Notes under the pieces: generated by a model
What the model was told of the DNA's origin: nothing
The model's input: the letters and a program-made list of their open reading frames with translations, nothing else
Databases searched by the model: none
From: Macrosoma leucophasiata
Lineage: Eukaryota; Arthropoda; Insecta; Lepidoptera; Hedylidae
Length of the DNA stretch: 64,000 bases
Reading direction: 5' to 3'
Assembly (NCBI GenBank): GCA_036365455.1
Contig: JAWQUS010000027.1
Span: 15,736,501-15,800,500 of the forward strand
In this document: in pieces, positions 34,254-46,491 of the stretch
Position numbering within the stretch: position 1 is the stretch's first letter
Layout of the letters: every line of letters starts with the position of its first letter
Position numbers and translations under genes: made by a program

Positions 34254-35095
34254 AAACCAGTCAAGTGCGTGTAGGGTTCCGTAGTTTTAAGGTTTTAATA
34301 AGGTAATGAAAAAGTAAATAAATATTTTCTGTCTGTGGAGTTGTTCGAAATTTTCGAGCAAAGTATAAAAAATATACCTATACATATACTCGTAAATAGG
34401 TATTTGGTCGACTATTACTCGCAAACTTGTAAAGCCAACATAAGTGTCATTGTTTTCTTTTTAATTTCGTTATACATAGATATATAGCAACTATTGCCGT
34501 AACGTTTGAATTTCTAACAACACCCATTTAGTGTAATAAAACTAGTTTTCGGATTTATCTCGCGTAGGTATGTATATTAAACTAAATTGTTTATTTAAGT
34601 TAATCAATAATGATTTTAGTTTAATATACGGGAGATAAATCCGAAAACTGAACTCTATCGAAAACTAAACTGAAAATTTCAATGAGTGTAGCTCGCGAAA
34701 ACCTAAGAACAACAGATTATTACATATTCTCCGACAACAGTTTAGTTGTCAGAGGGGGATGGGGAAAAACTGGATAAAAAAATTATTAGCACATCCCTAA
34801 CATTTTTGAAAGACCTATCCAACGATATCCCACACTATATTTAAAACGCAAAAATAAAAACCATATCCGCGCGTTACATGTAGGCGAGGTAGGTACCCTA
34901 AATATTATTTTTTTCTACACGTTTTTATTCTACCACTTTGTCGGCGTGATTAAGATACTTAAATAGGTACTTGTGCCAGATTTCATGTTTCTAGTACCAA
35001 CTGTTTTTGCTCTAAACCGCGGACGGACAGACAGACAGACAGACGGACTTAGCGAAACTATAAGGGTTCCTTGTTTACTACGGAACCCTAAAAAA
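34254..35095 (+). repeat. Dispersed repeat F, with nested insert
   Basis: 'accagtcaagtgcg', 'gtagggttccgtag', a (CAGA)n run at 35027-35043 and the end 'actacggaaccctaaaa'. It aligns with 42147-42757 except for 34535-34740, which is a Penelope-like insert. Confidence 0.65.
34535..34740. mobile_element. Penelope-like terminal palindrome (nested)
   Basis: 'agttttcggatttatctcgcg ... tatattaaactaaa' (34543-34586) faces 'tttagtttaatatacgggagataaatccgaaaact' (34616-34650), and 'gtagctcgcgaaaacctaag' follows. Same terminal words as 10896-10953. Confidence 0.6.
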
Positions 35096-35790
35096 CAACG
35101 GGTTGCACTCCAAGAGTTGCCGGCAGAAATGAAAACTTGAATATCACCTTGTGCATTTTTGACCACCACCACCAGCACCACCACCTCCATCACCAATACT
35201 ACCATCACGACCACCACCGCCACCAAAAGCTGCTATTATCATAGTTTCTAAAAAAAAAACTACTTAGAACTATAATATGATGATCAATGATCATGGTACG
35301 GCTCCTGGAAGAATCGTTCCAGAAGAAAGAAAAGAAGAAGAAAATAAGTCACTGATCACCATCAGGCTTCAGTGGCGGAGCTCGAGGGCGTAGACTCCAC
35401 CACGATACAATCTGTCACTAAATAATAGCTTTAGGTACCTATACCTTATATCTACCTTTTAAAACAGGAATGCTGTGCTGTTTGGCTCTGCACAATCTTG
35501 GACGTTTTCAAGGACTTGGCGATAGCTTTATCATGCCAAAGCTACTGAAGATACTGAGATCCATTTATTACAAATAAAACAAATAGCCAGACTAACGGCA
35601 AAGTGTAAATGTATACATACTATAGATGTATGTAGGATGTTTGTCAACACATTAAAAATAATGACTACCTTAAATTGGCCATTAATTTTATAAACACATA
35701 CAAGTGTCAGTGTAAGTTATGATAATGTCTTAATTAGAGCAGTCCAAATTGACAATTTATTTAATTAGTATATCTATTAATCTTTATCTA
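35096..35790. other. Spacer with CCA-rich low complexity
   Basis: 35160-35226 is a CAC/CCA-type run. The rest is unassigned. Confidence 0.5.
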
Positions 35791-35794
35791 TCTA

Positions 35795-36055
35795 TATATA
35801 TAAAAATCAATTGTTGTTCGTTAGTCTCGCTAAAACTCGACAACGACTGGACCGATTTGGCTAATTTTGGTATTGAATGGTTTTTGGAAGTCCAGGGAAG
35901 GTTTATAAGGTAAAAAACTATGAAGAAATTGAAGGGAAATACCAAAAACCACAATTTCATTTTCCCATACAAATAGTCCCTATACCTATATATCAAACCT
36001 TTGACACATTATTTCATTGTGAGGCAATACGAAGTTTGCCGGGACAGCTAGTAGG
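35795..36055 (+). mobile_element. Helitron-like non-autonomous element
   Basis: 5' 'tctatatatataaaaatcaa...gttcgttagtctcgctaaaa', then 'ggaccgatttggctaatttt', and 3' 'gccgggacagctagt'. The CTAG terminus and a T-rich start fit Helitrons, which make no target duplication. No coding. Confidence 0.55.
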
Positions 36056-36059
36056 AATT

Positions 36060-36356
36060 ATATATAAAACTCGAGAACGGCGGGACCGATTTGGCTAATT
36101 TTGGTTTTGAATAATTTTTATAATTTTAAAGAAAATATGAAGAAATTGAAGGGAAATCGTAAAAACCATAATTTCATTTTAGATACAAATACTATTTGTA
36201 TCTAAAATGAAAAGTATTTGTATCTAAAATGAAATTATGGTTTTTACGATTTCCCTTCAATTTCTTCATATTTTCTTAGTCCGTATCTATCAAACACAAA
36301 CCTTTGACACATTATTTCATTCTGAGGCAATACGAAGCTTGCCGGGTCATCTAGTT
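36060..36356 (+). mobile_element. Helitron-like element with internal fold-back
   Basis: Second copy in tandem, from 'actcgagaacggcgggaccg' to 'gccgggtcatctagt'. Its middle is a perfect 62 bp inverted repeat (36131-36192 and 36214-36275). Confidence 0.6.
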
Positions 36357-37123
36357 TATACATAAAATGATATTATAATCTTGGAATTACTTAGTTGCAG
36401 AATCGTATAAAAAGATAAATGCATTATCGGTACATATGATAATGTCACTCGCGTTTAAGGGAGTTAAGTAGGTACATATTATAAATGATCGTAATACAGG
36501 CCTGTAAACGCTAATGTCTATGTACCTACCTATTAGTAATTTATCGTGCCAGATCAGAAATTACTCCCATAACACCGGTCTACAGCATTTTTGCGCACGG
36601 GTTAGACATACGTTACTATCATTGCTTATATAGGTACCTACCTACCTAGAAACAAAAATAAGAACAAACAAGAGTTCTGAATTTGCTTTTATGTGTGGAA
36701 AATGGCAAATTCAAATCTTGTAAAATACATAAAAATGCACACAGAGATGACTTATTAAAGCGGACCAAACACAGATTTATGATTCGTTCTTACAATAAAA
36801 GTTTTAAAATAGAGTCCAAATATTTAAAAATCAACAATTTTACTTTTCCTGTCATGTTGAGTGGAAGTTTCTCTTATTAACCCCCAAATACAGTCCCCCA
36901 TCAAGCTTTCAGTATACTGGCCTTGGTAACGTTTCTCAAATTGCAATAGGTAGGTCTATCCTGATGGAAGCGTTCCCCTTGTACTTCTGAATAAGCATCC
37001 CATTATAATTGCATTTTTATATAATTATGTATTTGCTTATATAATCAGAATATAATACGAGTAAGTAAAATACATGCGCTAGAAAAAAAAATTGTTGACC
37101 GATGTAATAGGTACTTAAGTTAT
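36357..37123. other. Intergenic, nothing recognised
   Basis: A 65-codon frame at 36683-36880 has no recognisable relative. No repeats matched. Confidence 0.4.
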
Positions 37124-37735
37124 ATTTGGGGAAAGAGTTTCTTCGCATTTTTTAAGATAATTCAAAACATTTTTTAATATAGTTTATTTAAATTTAACTA
37201 AAGTATGTATGTACCATTTTGTTCGATAACCTTTTGCCATCTTGTAGGTAGGGACATGATCCCATTGCTATAAAAATTTTGGGACTTCTCATCAAAATAC
37301 CGCGACAAGTGGATTTGGCCGTCCTCTCGTGATGTTAACCTAACATGGCATAAAGAATTCTGAAGAGACCGAAACAGGTGGAAATCTGAAGGTGCAAGGT
37401 CAGGACTATACGGCGGATGCATTAACACCTCCCAGCCAAACTCTCTTAATTTTTGCTGAGTGGCTATAGATGTGTGAGGTCTAGCGTTATCATGATGAAA
37501 CACCACACCCCTTCTGTTGATCAATTCCGGCCGCTTTCTCTCAACTTCTTGCTTTAATCTCATCAGTTGTTCGCAGTAGAGTTCAGAATCGATAGTCCTG
37601 CCTGGTGGTAATAGCGCATAATGAATAATGCCCTTCCAATCCCACCACACACACAACATCACCTTATTGCGAGTTAACCCGGGTTTCGCCACAGTCTGTG
37701 AAGCCTGACCGGCCTTTGACCACGACCTTTTTCGC
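37124..37735 (-). mobile_element. Mariner, 5'-truncated copy
   Basis: The 3' terminal repeat (TTGGGGAAAGAGTTTCTTCGC on +) is present; the 5' half is missing. At 37735-37740 the mariner is joined to repeat S. Same lineage as 2655-3923. Confidence 0.8.
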
Positions 37736-37740
37736 AAAGC
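37198..37740 (-). pseudogene. Mariner transposase C-terminal half, open frame
   Basis: This is an uninterrupted frame from [10 protein letters not shown] through [36 protein letters not shown] and [10 protein letters not shown]. The second and third catalytic Asp of DD34D are kept. The N-terminal DNA-binding half and the first Asp are absent. The open frame continues upstream to 37869 through repeat S, giving a chimeric 223-codon frame that starts MYVGMYVW. I take that extension as chance. Confidence 0.75.
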
Positions 37741-38290
37741 GGCGGGGCTAATCTTGGGAACGGCTTTACCGATTTTGACGGGACTTTCACTGGCAGATAG
37801 CTGATGTGATAAGGACTTACATAAGCTACTTTTATCTCCATACATCCATACATACATACCGACATACAAATAAGTAGAATTGGAGTGTAGCCGACTTTGA
37901 CGGGACTTCCACGGGTAGGTAGCTGATGTGTAATAAGAAGTAACTTAGGCTTCTTATATCTCCATACATCCATTTATACATACATACATACCTACATACA
38001 AATAAGTAGAATTTGAGTGTCTCCGATTTTGACCGGACTTTTACTGGCAGATAGCTGATGTTATAAGGAGTAACTTAGGCTACTTTTTTCTCCATACATC
38101 CATACATACATACAAATAAACAGAATTTGAGTGTCTCCGATTTTGATGGGACTTCCATTGGCAGATAGCTTATGTAATAAGGAGTAACTTAGGCTACTTT
38201 TAAACTAGCTGCGCCCACTTCGTCCGCGTAGATACTGAACAATCATATTTTTTTTCACGTAGACGAAGTCGCGGGCACAGCTATACTTAC
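37740..38290 (-). repeat. Repeat S with tandemly repeated body
   Basis: Units of about 110-135 bp starting 'gattttgacgggactt' and ending 'tccatacatccatacatacat...aataagtagaatt' occur about four times. The head (CTAGCTGCGCCCACTTCGTCC ... GACGAAGTCGCGGGCACAG) is at 38208-38285. Confidence 0.65.
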
Positions 38291-38394
38291 TATAATCATT
38301 CCGACAGTCAGTTTCATTGGGACTTGTGGGAATTTTATCAGATGCCCGTTATTTTCATAATAATGCAATGAATTTATTATGATTCCGCGTTATC

Positions 38395-38668
38395 CCGAAG
38401 GGCAGGGCTGAAATAAATGTATGTATTCAAGCATCCATGCAAACAACCACGATTCGTCAGTTACGTTTTTGGCCCATGTAACAGGCGACATCTCCGGGCA
38501 TATAACCAAACACCGAGGTACTGGGAAACTCCAAGAAAATGGAAAAAGCCCGATAGAAATTGTGATAAAAGATTTTACACCTTTATCTCTGGTAGCTCCG
38601 ACCGGGTATCGAACCCAGGACTCCAACATAGCAGTAGTGGCCTGTTACCACTAGACTACTGTGGCATA
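38395..38668 (-). repeat. tRNA-derived SINE, family A
   Basis: Complement of the 5133-5412 family: 'gtactgggaaactccaagaaaatgg' body, box B complement 'gggtatcgaaccc' at about 38598-38610, and box A complement near 38645-38660. Confidence 0.7.
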
Positions 38669-39713
38669 TACCTACTAATAACGACATTATAAAAAATTCT
38701 GTCACCACTACTTCTACTTACTCCTACACCAGCGCTTCATACTCTTATTATATATTATATGTACCTAATAAAGGAAGGTCGGTCTGGATTTGTTACCAGC
38801 GCCAGGGCCTTTTATATGAAGGCCCGTTGGGAGAGCACGTATTTCACCTTCTTTTACCCTCCTGTTGGCGTTGGGCGTGTCACTTAATTATTTTGTAGTC
38901 CATGTCATTAGTGATGAGTTTTTTTTTCATCAGCAAAAGAAAACTGATTTCATTTGTAAATTTAATTCAGTAGGTACGTGGAACGCAGAAACTTTTGGCT
39001 GATTCGGGACCCCTACACCAAGTAATTAAAGTTTATGGAAGTTTTGAATAATTTTCTTATTGCTTTTAATATTAATAACTCGTATAAGATGAGCTATGCG
39101 ATCTATTACAGATCTTTGCTCAATAATTTAGCTTTGAATAATATACCTACAGTACCTACTTTTCGGAAAAACGATTCAGAAAGATTTACAATAAAATGAA
39201 AAAAAATCTGGTTAGTTTGTAGTAAATTGCTTGTTTGTGTGTACCTAAAATAATTTATAGAATCATCGATACTTAATCATTTTGATTATAATTTAATACT
39301 TTTAGGCCTAATATCATTGTATTCAAGCGTCACGGGGAATTTAAATTAATCTATCAGTGTTTATCGGATTACAATATTATTAAAATTGATTAATAACTAT
39401 AAGAAATGTAGGTACTTATATGTTCAAATGGGTGTCCTTTTTTAAAGTTTTAATTTAATAAATCTGTTCGTAATTGCGAGAATTTATTGGGTTATTTTTA
39501 AAGTTTGCCAAAATCGCAAAAAATATAAAAAGCAATAAAACAGCAGGCAGCGCTTGAATTGCATTGGATAATTTATTCGAGATCCCGCTCGATGATGCTC
39601 TTGAAAGATTCAAAATCAAAGAAGATGTGATACAAACCTATTCCTGCAAAAGCAAAGAGAACTAGGATATCCGTGTAGCTAAGGAGATTTTGACAAAGAA
39701 TTGACTAAAATAC
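38669..39713. other. Intergenic, nothing recognised
   Basis: AT-rich with no coding signal on either strand. Confidence 0.4.
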
Positions 39714-39716
39714 TAA

Positions 39717-39862
39717 CCCCCTCATTCATAAACGTACATTAGATACGTTTTAGCTATAGAATGCTTTATCTTTGTCAGTTATATTGTCAAATGTACAGGA
39801 TAGGAAAAGACAAAGGAGAGACAAACAATACTTTAGCTAAAATACGTTTATGAATATGGGGG
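39717..39862. mobile_element. Short MITE with TAA duplication
   Basis: Ends CCCCCTCATTCATAAACGTA and TACGTTTATGAATATGGGGG, 146 bp, flanked by TAA at 39714-39716 and 39863-39865. No coding. Confidence 0.7.
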
Positions 39863-39939
39863 TAAAAATATAAAAAAAACGTCTGAGAAAAAAAAACAAC
39901 AAGCCTACTTAATGTGAAGATCACCTTTTTTTTTACCGG

Positions 39940-40150
39940 GACGACCCGGTTAGTCCAGCGGTGTGAAACCATCGTTTGATTCCAAGGGTCGCGGGTTCGA
40001 TCCCCGCACCGGAATAATATTTGTATGGCCTACAGATATTTGTTTCGGGTCTGGGTGTTTGTGTATGTGTTGTATGTGTACAACGGCACCCACGACACAG
40101 GTTTATACCTACTGTGGGGCTGTGAGTGTAAGCGTATTTTTTTTTTACCT
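39940..40150 (+). repeat. tRNA-derived SINE, family B
   Basis: tRNA-like head with box A text (GGTTAGTCCAGCGGTG, about 39949) and box B (GGTTCGATCCC, 39993-40003). The body is 'gggtgtttgtgtatgtgttg...cccacgacacagg', with a T-rich tail. Minus-strand copies are at 44165-44336 and 51250-51432. Confidence 0.75.
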
Positions 40151-40522
40151 TAGGTCGCTTAGGTAGCATGTTTTTGATATGCAAGCCATACAAACACTAA
40201 AGAAAATAATAGAGCGGAATTAATGAAATGCAAATGAAATCTGAATTAGTGATTGGATCATGAATTATTTTCATTTTGTGGATGAAACAGCTACACCTAC
40301 CATTAATTGGAATGGAAATTTTTATTGTTTCCTACATACGTAAAGACGAACGTCTACCAATCCGTATTTCAAATTTACGCGCAAAACTAAGAACAAGTTC
40401 TACATTGACAGTTCTTGCACTAAAGATTAATCCTTCAAGGATCATACGGCCACCGGAGGCGAGACACAATTGAATTTCAATTGTCATATTTTTCTCGTGT
40501 CTGGAAAGATTAAACAAGGTTT
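40151..40522. other. Spacer, nothing recognised
   Basis: No credible gene; short overlapping frames only. Confidence 0.4.
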
Positions 40523-40884
40523 TTGGCGGGAACCTTGAAAGAGGCGTGTGGTGCTCTTATTTTATTTCGTTTTCTTGGTGTATTTTTGAGTTATATTAAA
40601 TAAAATTGGTGGCATTTTGTTCGATATAGGTTTATTACAGTGCCCGTGTATAGTGAAATAGAATAACAATGCGAAAACACGGCCTTCAGGTTGCCTCCAA
40701 AACTTCATTGTAAATGTTCTGGTAAAGTAGCCATCGCTTTACTCGAATTACTGACTGTGACTCACTTGACTGACATAATAAATAAATAACTGACTGACTA
40801 ATTCTAACTTTAACGCCACTTTTATACGAATACGAAATATTATTTAACTTGACACTGGCAAAATGCGTAATAGCGATGCCATCT
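40523..40884 (+). repeat. Dispersed repeat D, copy 2
   Basis: Matches 12377-12842 from GGCGGGAACCTTG to 'aatagcgatgccat', without the long central inverted repeat. Confidence 0.65.
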
Positions 40885-41089
40885 TAAATTAAAAAAAAAA
40901 CATTAAACAAAAGCTGTACTTATCAAAACATTGAACATGGTTAGAACTTGAATGATAGGGTACAAATGAGTAATGTGCTATGACACGATAGCCTTTAACG
41001 TGTATTTCTATATATCTATATATAATATATGTACTTATTACCTATAAAACAAAGTGACCCTGTCTTAGTGACCAAAGTGACCCTGACAA

Positions 41090-41230
41090 AGTGAGTGTCT
41101 GTCTGTCTGTTCGCGATAAACGCAAAGACTACTGCACGGAATGTCATATGGTTTTCACCAATAGATAGAGCGATTCTCGGAGAAGGTTTATGTAGGTACC
41201 TATATCATTTGTTAAACTATTGTGTAAATT
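41090..41230 (+). repeat. Helitron-like or LINE repeat fragment
   Basis: 'gtctgtctgttcgcgataaac', 'ctactgcacggaatgtcatatgg' and 'caccaatagatagagcgattc' are words of a common lepidopteran repeat. Boundaries unclear. Confidence 0.4.
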
Positions 41231-41444
41231 TGTTGGAATATAACAATAAATGAAGGAGATGTCGGAAAAATCAAGCTGCCTTGGAGCTTTAGAGCTCCGA
41301 GACGCTGCCTAAACCCTTTCATATAGGTATAACAAAACAACGTGGGTATGTTGGAATATTGCCTCTTTGGTAGGTAGATATACAAAAAAGTTCGCAATTA
41401 CATATATCTGGCTTTTAAGGATATCTTACAATAAATAAGTATCT

Positions 41445-42119
41445 TCACGCCAGGTCCCTAACGGGGTAGGCAGAGAGTGTAGAGCGCCAGACATCCCGGT
41501 TCTGACAAACCTCTCGTGCCTCGTCTACCTTCATCATTCTCTTCATACATGCACGCCGATTCCTAAGACTTTTGACCCCACCATCAGACAGAACTCGACC
41601 TATTTGGTCATGGTAGGTCAGCCTTGGTCTTCCTGGGCCTCTGCAACCATCCACATTCGTATTGTATATCTGTTTAGTCATTCGCTCATTCGACATTCTT
41701 TCTATATGCCCGAACCATCGGAGCATGCCTTTTTTCATTTTTACACCGATACTATCATTCACACAAAGTCTCTTTCTTACATCTTCATTACGAACGCGAT
41801 CGGTGAGTGATACACCGCAGATCTTGCGCAAAGATCTCATCTCGACCGCGTTCAACTTACTTTCATGCTCTTTCCTGCATACCCAGCTCTCGCTTCCATA
41901 TAAAAGCGTTGGAGTAAGTACAGCATTATGTACGGCTAGTCGAGCCCGCTGGCTGAGATGTTTAGATTCTAGCAGCTTACCCAACGCTCCATTCACGCAA
42001 TTCCCAGCAAGCACTCTTCTTTCTATGTCAGTGGTGTACCTACCATCCTTGCTAAAAGCACATCCAAGATATACAATTTCATCAACCTGTTCTAACACTG
42101 CATCATCTACTACTACCAT
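41445..42119 (-). pseudogene. LINE reverse transcriptase C-terminal region
   Basis: An open frame of 224 codons with YLGCAFSKDG, ARLAVHNAVLTPTLLYGSES, MKKGMLRWFGHIERM, GRPRLTYHDQIGRVL and the ending SAYPVRDLA. This order, with the YGSESW and WFGHIERM motifs, is the tail of an APE-type LINE RT. RTE/BovB-like is my best guess. The catalytic RT blocks and endonuclease are missing, so it is a truncated insertion. A related relic is at 25787-26440. Confidence 0.75.
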
Positions 42120-42146
42120 AAATAAGTGTCCATTATAACCTCCAAA

Positions 42147-42757
42147 AACCGGTCAAGTGCATGTCGGGCCACGCGCAATGTAGGGTTCCGTAGTTACAGA
42201 GTAAGAGATGTAATGAAAAAAAAAATATTTTGTATGGACTTGTTCGAAATTTTCGAGTAAAATACATTTGATCGACTATTACTCGCAAACTTACAAGGCC
42301 AACTTAAGTGTGATAGTTTTCCTTTTAATTTCGTTATATGTAGCTACTATTGCCGTAACGTTTGAATTTCTGACAATAACCGTTTAGTCTGTAGGGGGGG
42401 GGACACTTGAGTCTAACGAAAATTTGCACTTTAAAGCTTAATAAGTCACAAACAGTTATCTAAATCGAAAAATGATGTTTGGCCACCCATAATATTTTTT
42501 AAAGACCTATCCAACGACACTCCACACAATAAGGAAATCGATAATTTAAAAAAAAAATTGCGCGTTACAAGTAGGGGCGGTTACCCCAAATATTTCTACC
42601 ACTTTGTCGGCGTGATTAAGGTGTATACCTATGCCAAATTTCAAGTCTCTAGTACTTATAGTTTTTGCGCTAAACCGCGGATGGACAGACAGACAGACAG
42701 ACAGACGGACATGGCGAAACTATAAGGGTTCCTTGCTTACTACGGAACCCTAAAAAA
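42147..42757 (+). repeat. Dispersed repeat F, complete copy
   Basis: Starts 'aaaccggtcaagtgcatgtcgg', has GGTTCCGTAGT near the start and ACTACGGAACC near the end, and carries a (CAGA)n run at 42687-42706. No ORF. The inverted GGTTCCGTAGT words suggest a DNA element, but no duplication was fixed. Confidence 0.65.
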
Positions 42758-42959
42758 TTGACGATTGATGAACTCACAATGCGGTAATTGGAAAGCTATT
42801 GAAACCGAAACAATTTTAATACTTATAAAATGAAATACTTTAGTTACCGTAAGCATTTCATACACATTACTTTAATATAAATAATACTATTTACTTGGTA
42901 AAAATGAGTATCTTAGAAGTTGTCACAAGAAATAGCGCGTATGAAAATAAATTTAATTC

Positions 42960-43063
42960 GAACGCGTTGCTTACACTAACGATGGTCGCCCATTTTTTTT
43001 TTGTGCGGCATTGGCTTCTACATTTATTGTATTACAGAACGACGTTTGCTGGGTCAGCTAGTG
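42960..43063 (+). repeat. Helitron-like 3' end
   Basis: Ends 'cgacgtttgctgggtcagctagt', matching the CTAGT ends at 36052 and 36353. Confidence 0.45.
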
Positions 43064-43124
43064 AATAATAATGTATGATTAGTTTTTTGTACTTCCGTAA
43101 ATTTTGGGATACCCGTTATTAGAC

Positions 43125-43471
43125 ACTAGCTGTGCCCGCGACTTCGTCCACGTGAGAATTTATGATTGTTCAGTGTCTACCCGGACAAAGTCGTGGGCAC
43201 AGCTAGTATAAAAGTAGCCTAAGTTGCTCCTTATTACATCAGCTATCTGCCAGTGAAAGTTCCGTCAAAATTGGTAAAGCCGTTCCCAAGATTAGCCCCA
43301 TCAAACAGACAGACAGACAGACAGACAGACGGACAGACAGACAGACAAAAATTGTAAAAAAAGGTTGTTTTGGTATATGTATCGTGTATACATACATATG
43401 CATTTAGTAAAAAGCGGTCATTTTAATATTACAAACAGACACTCCAATTATATTTAATTGTATGTATAGAT
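43125..43471 (+). repeat. Dispersed repeat S, complete copy
   Basis: The head inverted repeat ACTAGCTGTGCCCGCGACTT ... GTCGTGGGCACAGCTAGT spans 43125-43206. It is followed by the body and a long CAGA run at 43308-43347. Confidence 0.65.
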
Positions 43472-43636
43472 GTCGGTTAGATAAGGATAATAACACAACC
43501 TAAAGAAAGTTGGTATTAGTGATAATAATATAAATAATAACGGCCCCGTTATTTTTGATATCATACATTTAGGTCATACATACAATAAGGTCTCAGAAGT
43601 GGCAACACAATAATGATCTTTAGTTTCTGTTTAGAC

Positions 43637-43839
43637 CAGAGGTTCCCAAACTATTTTTCTTGTAGACCCCTTTCAATTTTTTTCTGGTTTCGTTGGACAG
43701 TGATATAAATTTTAGAAAGGAGTTCTAACATTTATATCACTTTCCCATATATCCCATTTTTATTTACGCATATACGTAGACCCCATCGAGTCTCCCATAG
43801 ACCTCTTGGGGTCTATATGGACCACTTTGGGAATCACTG
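43637..43839. mobile_element. hAT-type MITE with perfect 8 bp duplication
   Basis: CAGAGGTTCCCAAACT to TTTGGGAATCACTG, 203 bp, flanked on both sides by GTTTAGAC (43629-43636 and 43840-43847). The perfect 8 bp duplication fixes the boundaries and class. Confidence 0.88.
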
Positions 43840-43971
43840 GTTTAGACCCGCCGGTGACCTTATTATTTTTTTTTTACGCGGGGAATTGGCTCCCCCCGTA
43901 TAGGGGCCAAATCAATAAACCGCGGGGTTTTTGTGAGTGGCTATATTTAAACAAATTTGATGAACTAACAT

Positions 43972-44040
43972 CTAATTGTTTACTTGCCGCTAAATGGTAG
44001 TGTTCAGCACTATCTATCGTGTTCCGGTCAGGTCAATTTC
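43972..44040 (-). repeat. Dispersed repeat R1 fragment
   Basis: 'cttgccgctaaatggtagtgttcagcactat...gtgttccggtcagg'. Confidence 0.5.
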
Positions 44041-44164
44041 TGTAGATAAAAAATAAAGTTTACATGTTATGATGGTGCAAAACATTGTGATTCACATGGA
44101 TGGTAAGTGTAAGTGTAATGTGTGAATAACATAACCCTTCTACACAAAAAATTAAGATCATTTT

Positions 44165-44336
44165 TTTTTTTAATAAAATACGCTTACAGTCACAGCCCCA
44201 CAGTAGATATAAACCTGTGTCGTGGGTGCCGTTGTACACATACAACACATACACAAACACCCAGACCCGAAACAAATATCTATAGGCCATACAAATATTT
44301 GTCCCGGTCCGGGGATCGAACGCGCGACCCTTCGCA
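44165..44336 (-). repeat. tRNA-derived SINE, family B
   Basis: Complement of the 39940 family, with box B complement 'ggggatcgaacg' at about 44312. The tRNA head is truncated and joins R1-like text at 44337. Confidence 0.65.
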
Positions 44337-45384
44337 TCAAAATGTAGATGCGTTGCCAGCCCTGAGGCCTTAATTGTTTTACCTCTTTGATAGTAGGTAC
44401 CTAATTACAGTTTCATACATTAGCATGTAACTGGACCACGATAATGCTGTTCCATTTGGTTTGGCGGCTGATAGATCAGATAATGCGGGGGGGGGGGATG
44501 TCTACTACTGTATATGCATGTCCTCGAGCACTCCTTCGACACTGGCACTCTACCTCTAGTACTCGTAGTAGATCCCATAACTATCCAGTATCTGGCCTAT
44601 CCGGTATTTATAAACGGGCTGGATACTGGATATTAAGAAGCAAAATCCGGTAAGATATCGAATAACCAAAAAACATGAAATTATCATGCAATTTACAAAA
44701 ATCTCTCTAGATAGGTGGGAAGGTACCTTGCAAACAATAGTTTGTTTTAACTTCAAACAAAAATTACCTGCATAAAATGCGCGATATTACCTATTTACAT
44801 AAAATATGTACATAAAATAATTAATAGGTATAAGAATCGTAATGCATGTGATGAAGAAACATCGTTTTTTTCATCCAGGCAGTTATAAAATATAGGTATA
44901 TTAAGTTATAACAATGACATTTATTGATAAAGTAGGTATCACTTTTAAAGATCTAATAATTGCTCACCGTCATCGCCAGTCAGCATAAAGTAGGTACCTA
45001 CTTAATTAAACTTGAAAGGTTGGATGGATATCAATGCAGTCAGCAACACAAGCAATTAAAAAAAAACTTAATAGTGTAAGGCTTAACTCTGAAGTTACCT
45101 ACTAGCTGTAATTTTTTTTAACAAGACCTTCTTGACCTTTGAAAGCATAGGTATAGGGATATGAGAACAGAGGTAGTCAAGGTAATCAAGGAGTGTTGAG
45201 TCGGAGACTGTTATTCCTCAACTGGAGTAAAATTAGATCTCGATTCGGAAATAAGGCGCACAGATATTTTTGGGATTTGATAGAAAGAAAAGAGATACAG
45301 CTTTACTCTTAAAACTCGATTATTTTTACTAATTGGTTCAGATAATTTAAAAAGTATAAATAAAGCAAGACGAAAAAAGAAGCT

Positions 45385-45678
45385 ACTGGTGGTAGAGCTC
45401 CAGTGACGGAGCTCGCGGGCGTAGGCACCACCGCATTTCCTAATATATATATTTGCCGCTAAATGGTAGTGTTCAGCACTATCGTGTTCCGGTCAGGTGG
45501 TAATGCACGGCCCTGTAATTTCCGGCACAGAGGCATAACACCTTAGGCCTCAAAAGTGGTAACGCATGACGGGTCATCTGCATTTTGACCTTGGTTTTTG
45601 TGTGGGTATCTAGAGGCTGCAGTCATCACTTAACATCAATGTGAACTGCATGCTTATTTCCCACTTCCATTACATAAA
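45385..45678 (-). repeat. Dispersed repeat R1
   Basis: Full copy, 'actggtggtagagctccagt' to 'cccacttccattacataaag'. Confidence 0.65.
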
Positions 45679-46176
45679 GAAAGCAAGAACAGACAAATAA
45701 ATACCTACAATTAAGTTTAGGTACACAAAACCGAGAATTCAAACATTTCTAATTTACTTAGAAATAGGTAACACCAGTACCGACGTTTTGAATAAAACCC
45801 GGGAAATCTGGGGCAATCCCGATTTTTTGAGGACTTGGTCCCAGGATTCCCGGAGTTGAAAATAAAACCGGTTCTCGATTCACTAATCTTTATCTGCTAG
45901 CCAGATTAGAACGAAACAGTCTACCCACACCCTGTAATACAAAAATAAATGGAAGTTTGCGTTATAACATTATTTATTTTATTAAGGTATTTTTAGCTGT
46001 ACCAGATAACGTACCTATAGGAAGAGAATAATATCTCAGTTAAAAGGTGTAATAACTTATTAATATCCTGATACATAACCAGTATACCTAAAATATGTAA
46101 AGCTATTTTTGTAGGAGGTATTTTTGTCTCGAGGAAGTATGACATAAATACCTATGTAGAAGCAGTATTATTACAT

Positions 46177-46491
46177 ACTAGCTGTGCCCGCGACTCCGTC
46201 CGCATAAGAATTTATGATTGTTCAGTATCTTCCCGGACGAAGTCGAGGGCGCAGCTTGTATAAACGTAGCCTAAGTTACTCCTTAATACATCAGCTATCT
46301 GACAGTGAAAGTCCCGTCAAAATCGGGCCAGCCGTTCCCAAGATTAGCCGGAACAAACAGACAGACAGACAAACAAAAATTGTAAAAAATGTTGTTTTGG
46401 TATATATACTGTGTATAGACACATACCTATGCATTAAGTAAAAAGCGATTATTTTAATATTACAAACAGACACTCCAATTATTTGTATAAA
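46177..46491 (+). repeat. Dispersed repeat S
   Basis: 'actagctgtgcccgcgactc' head, 'cagccgttcccaagattagc' body, and end 'acagacactccaatt'. Confidence 0.65.

Noticed and set aside
35160..35226. Proline/histidine-rich coding segment
   Set aside because: Simple CAC/CCA low-complexity DNA with no flanking coding signal.
36683..36880. 65-codon frame with Cys/His/Lys text as a possible small protein
   Set aside because: No motif spacing for a zinc finger, no relative recognised, AT-rich intergenic setting.
39940..40015. A genuine tRNA gene
   Set aside because: The head has pol III boxes but is followed by a SINE body seen at 44165 and 51250, and the cloverleaf is imperfect.
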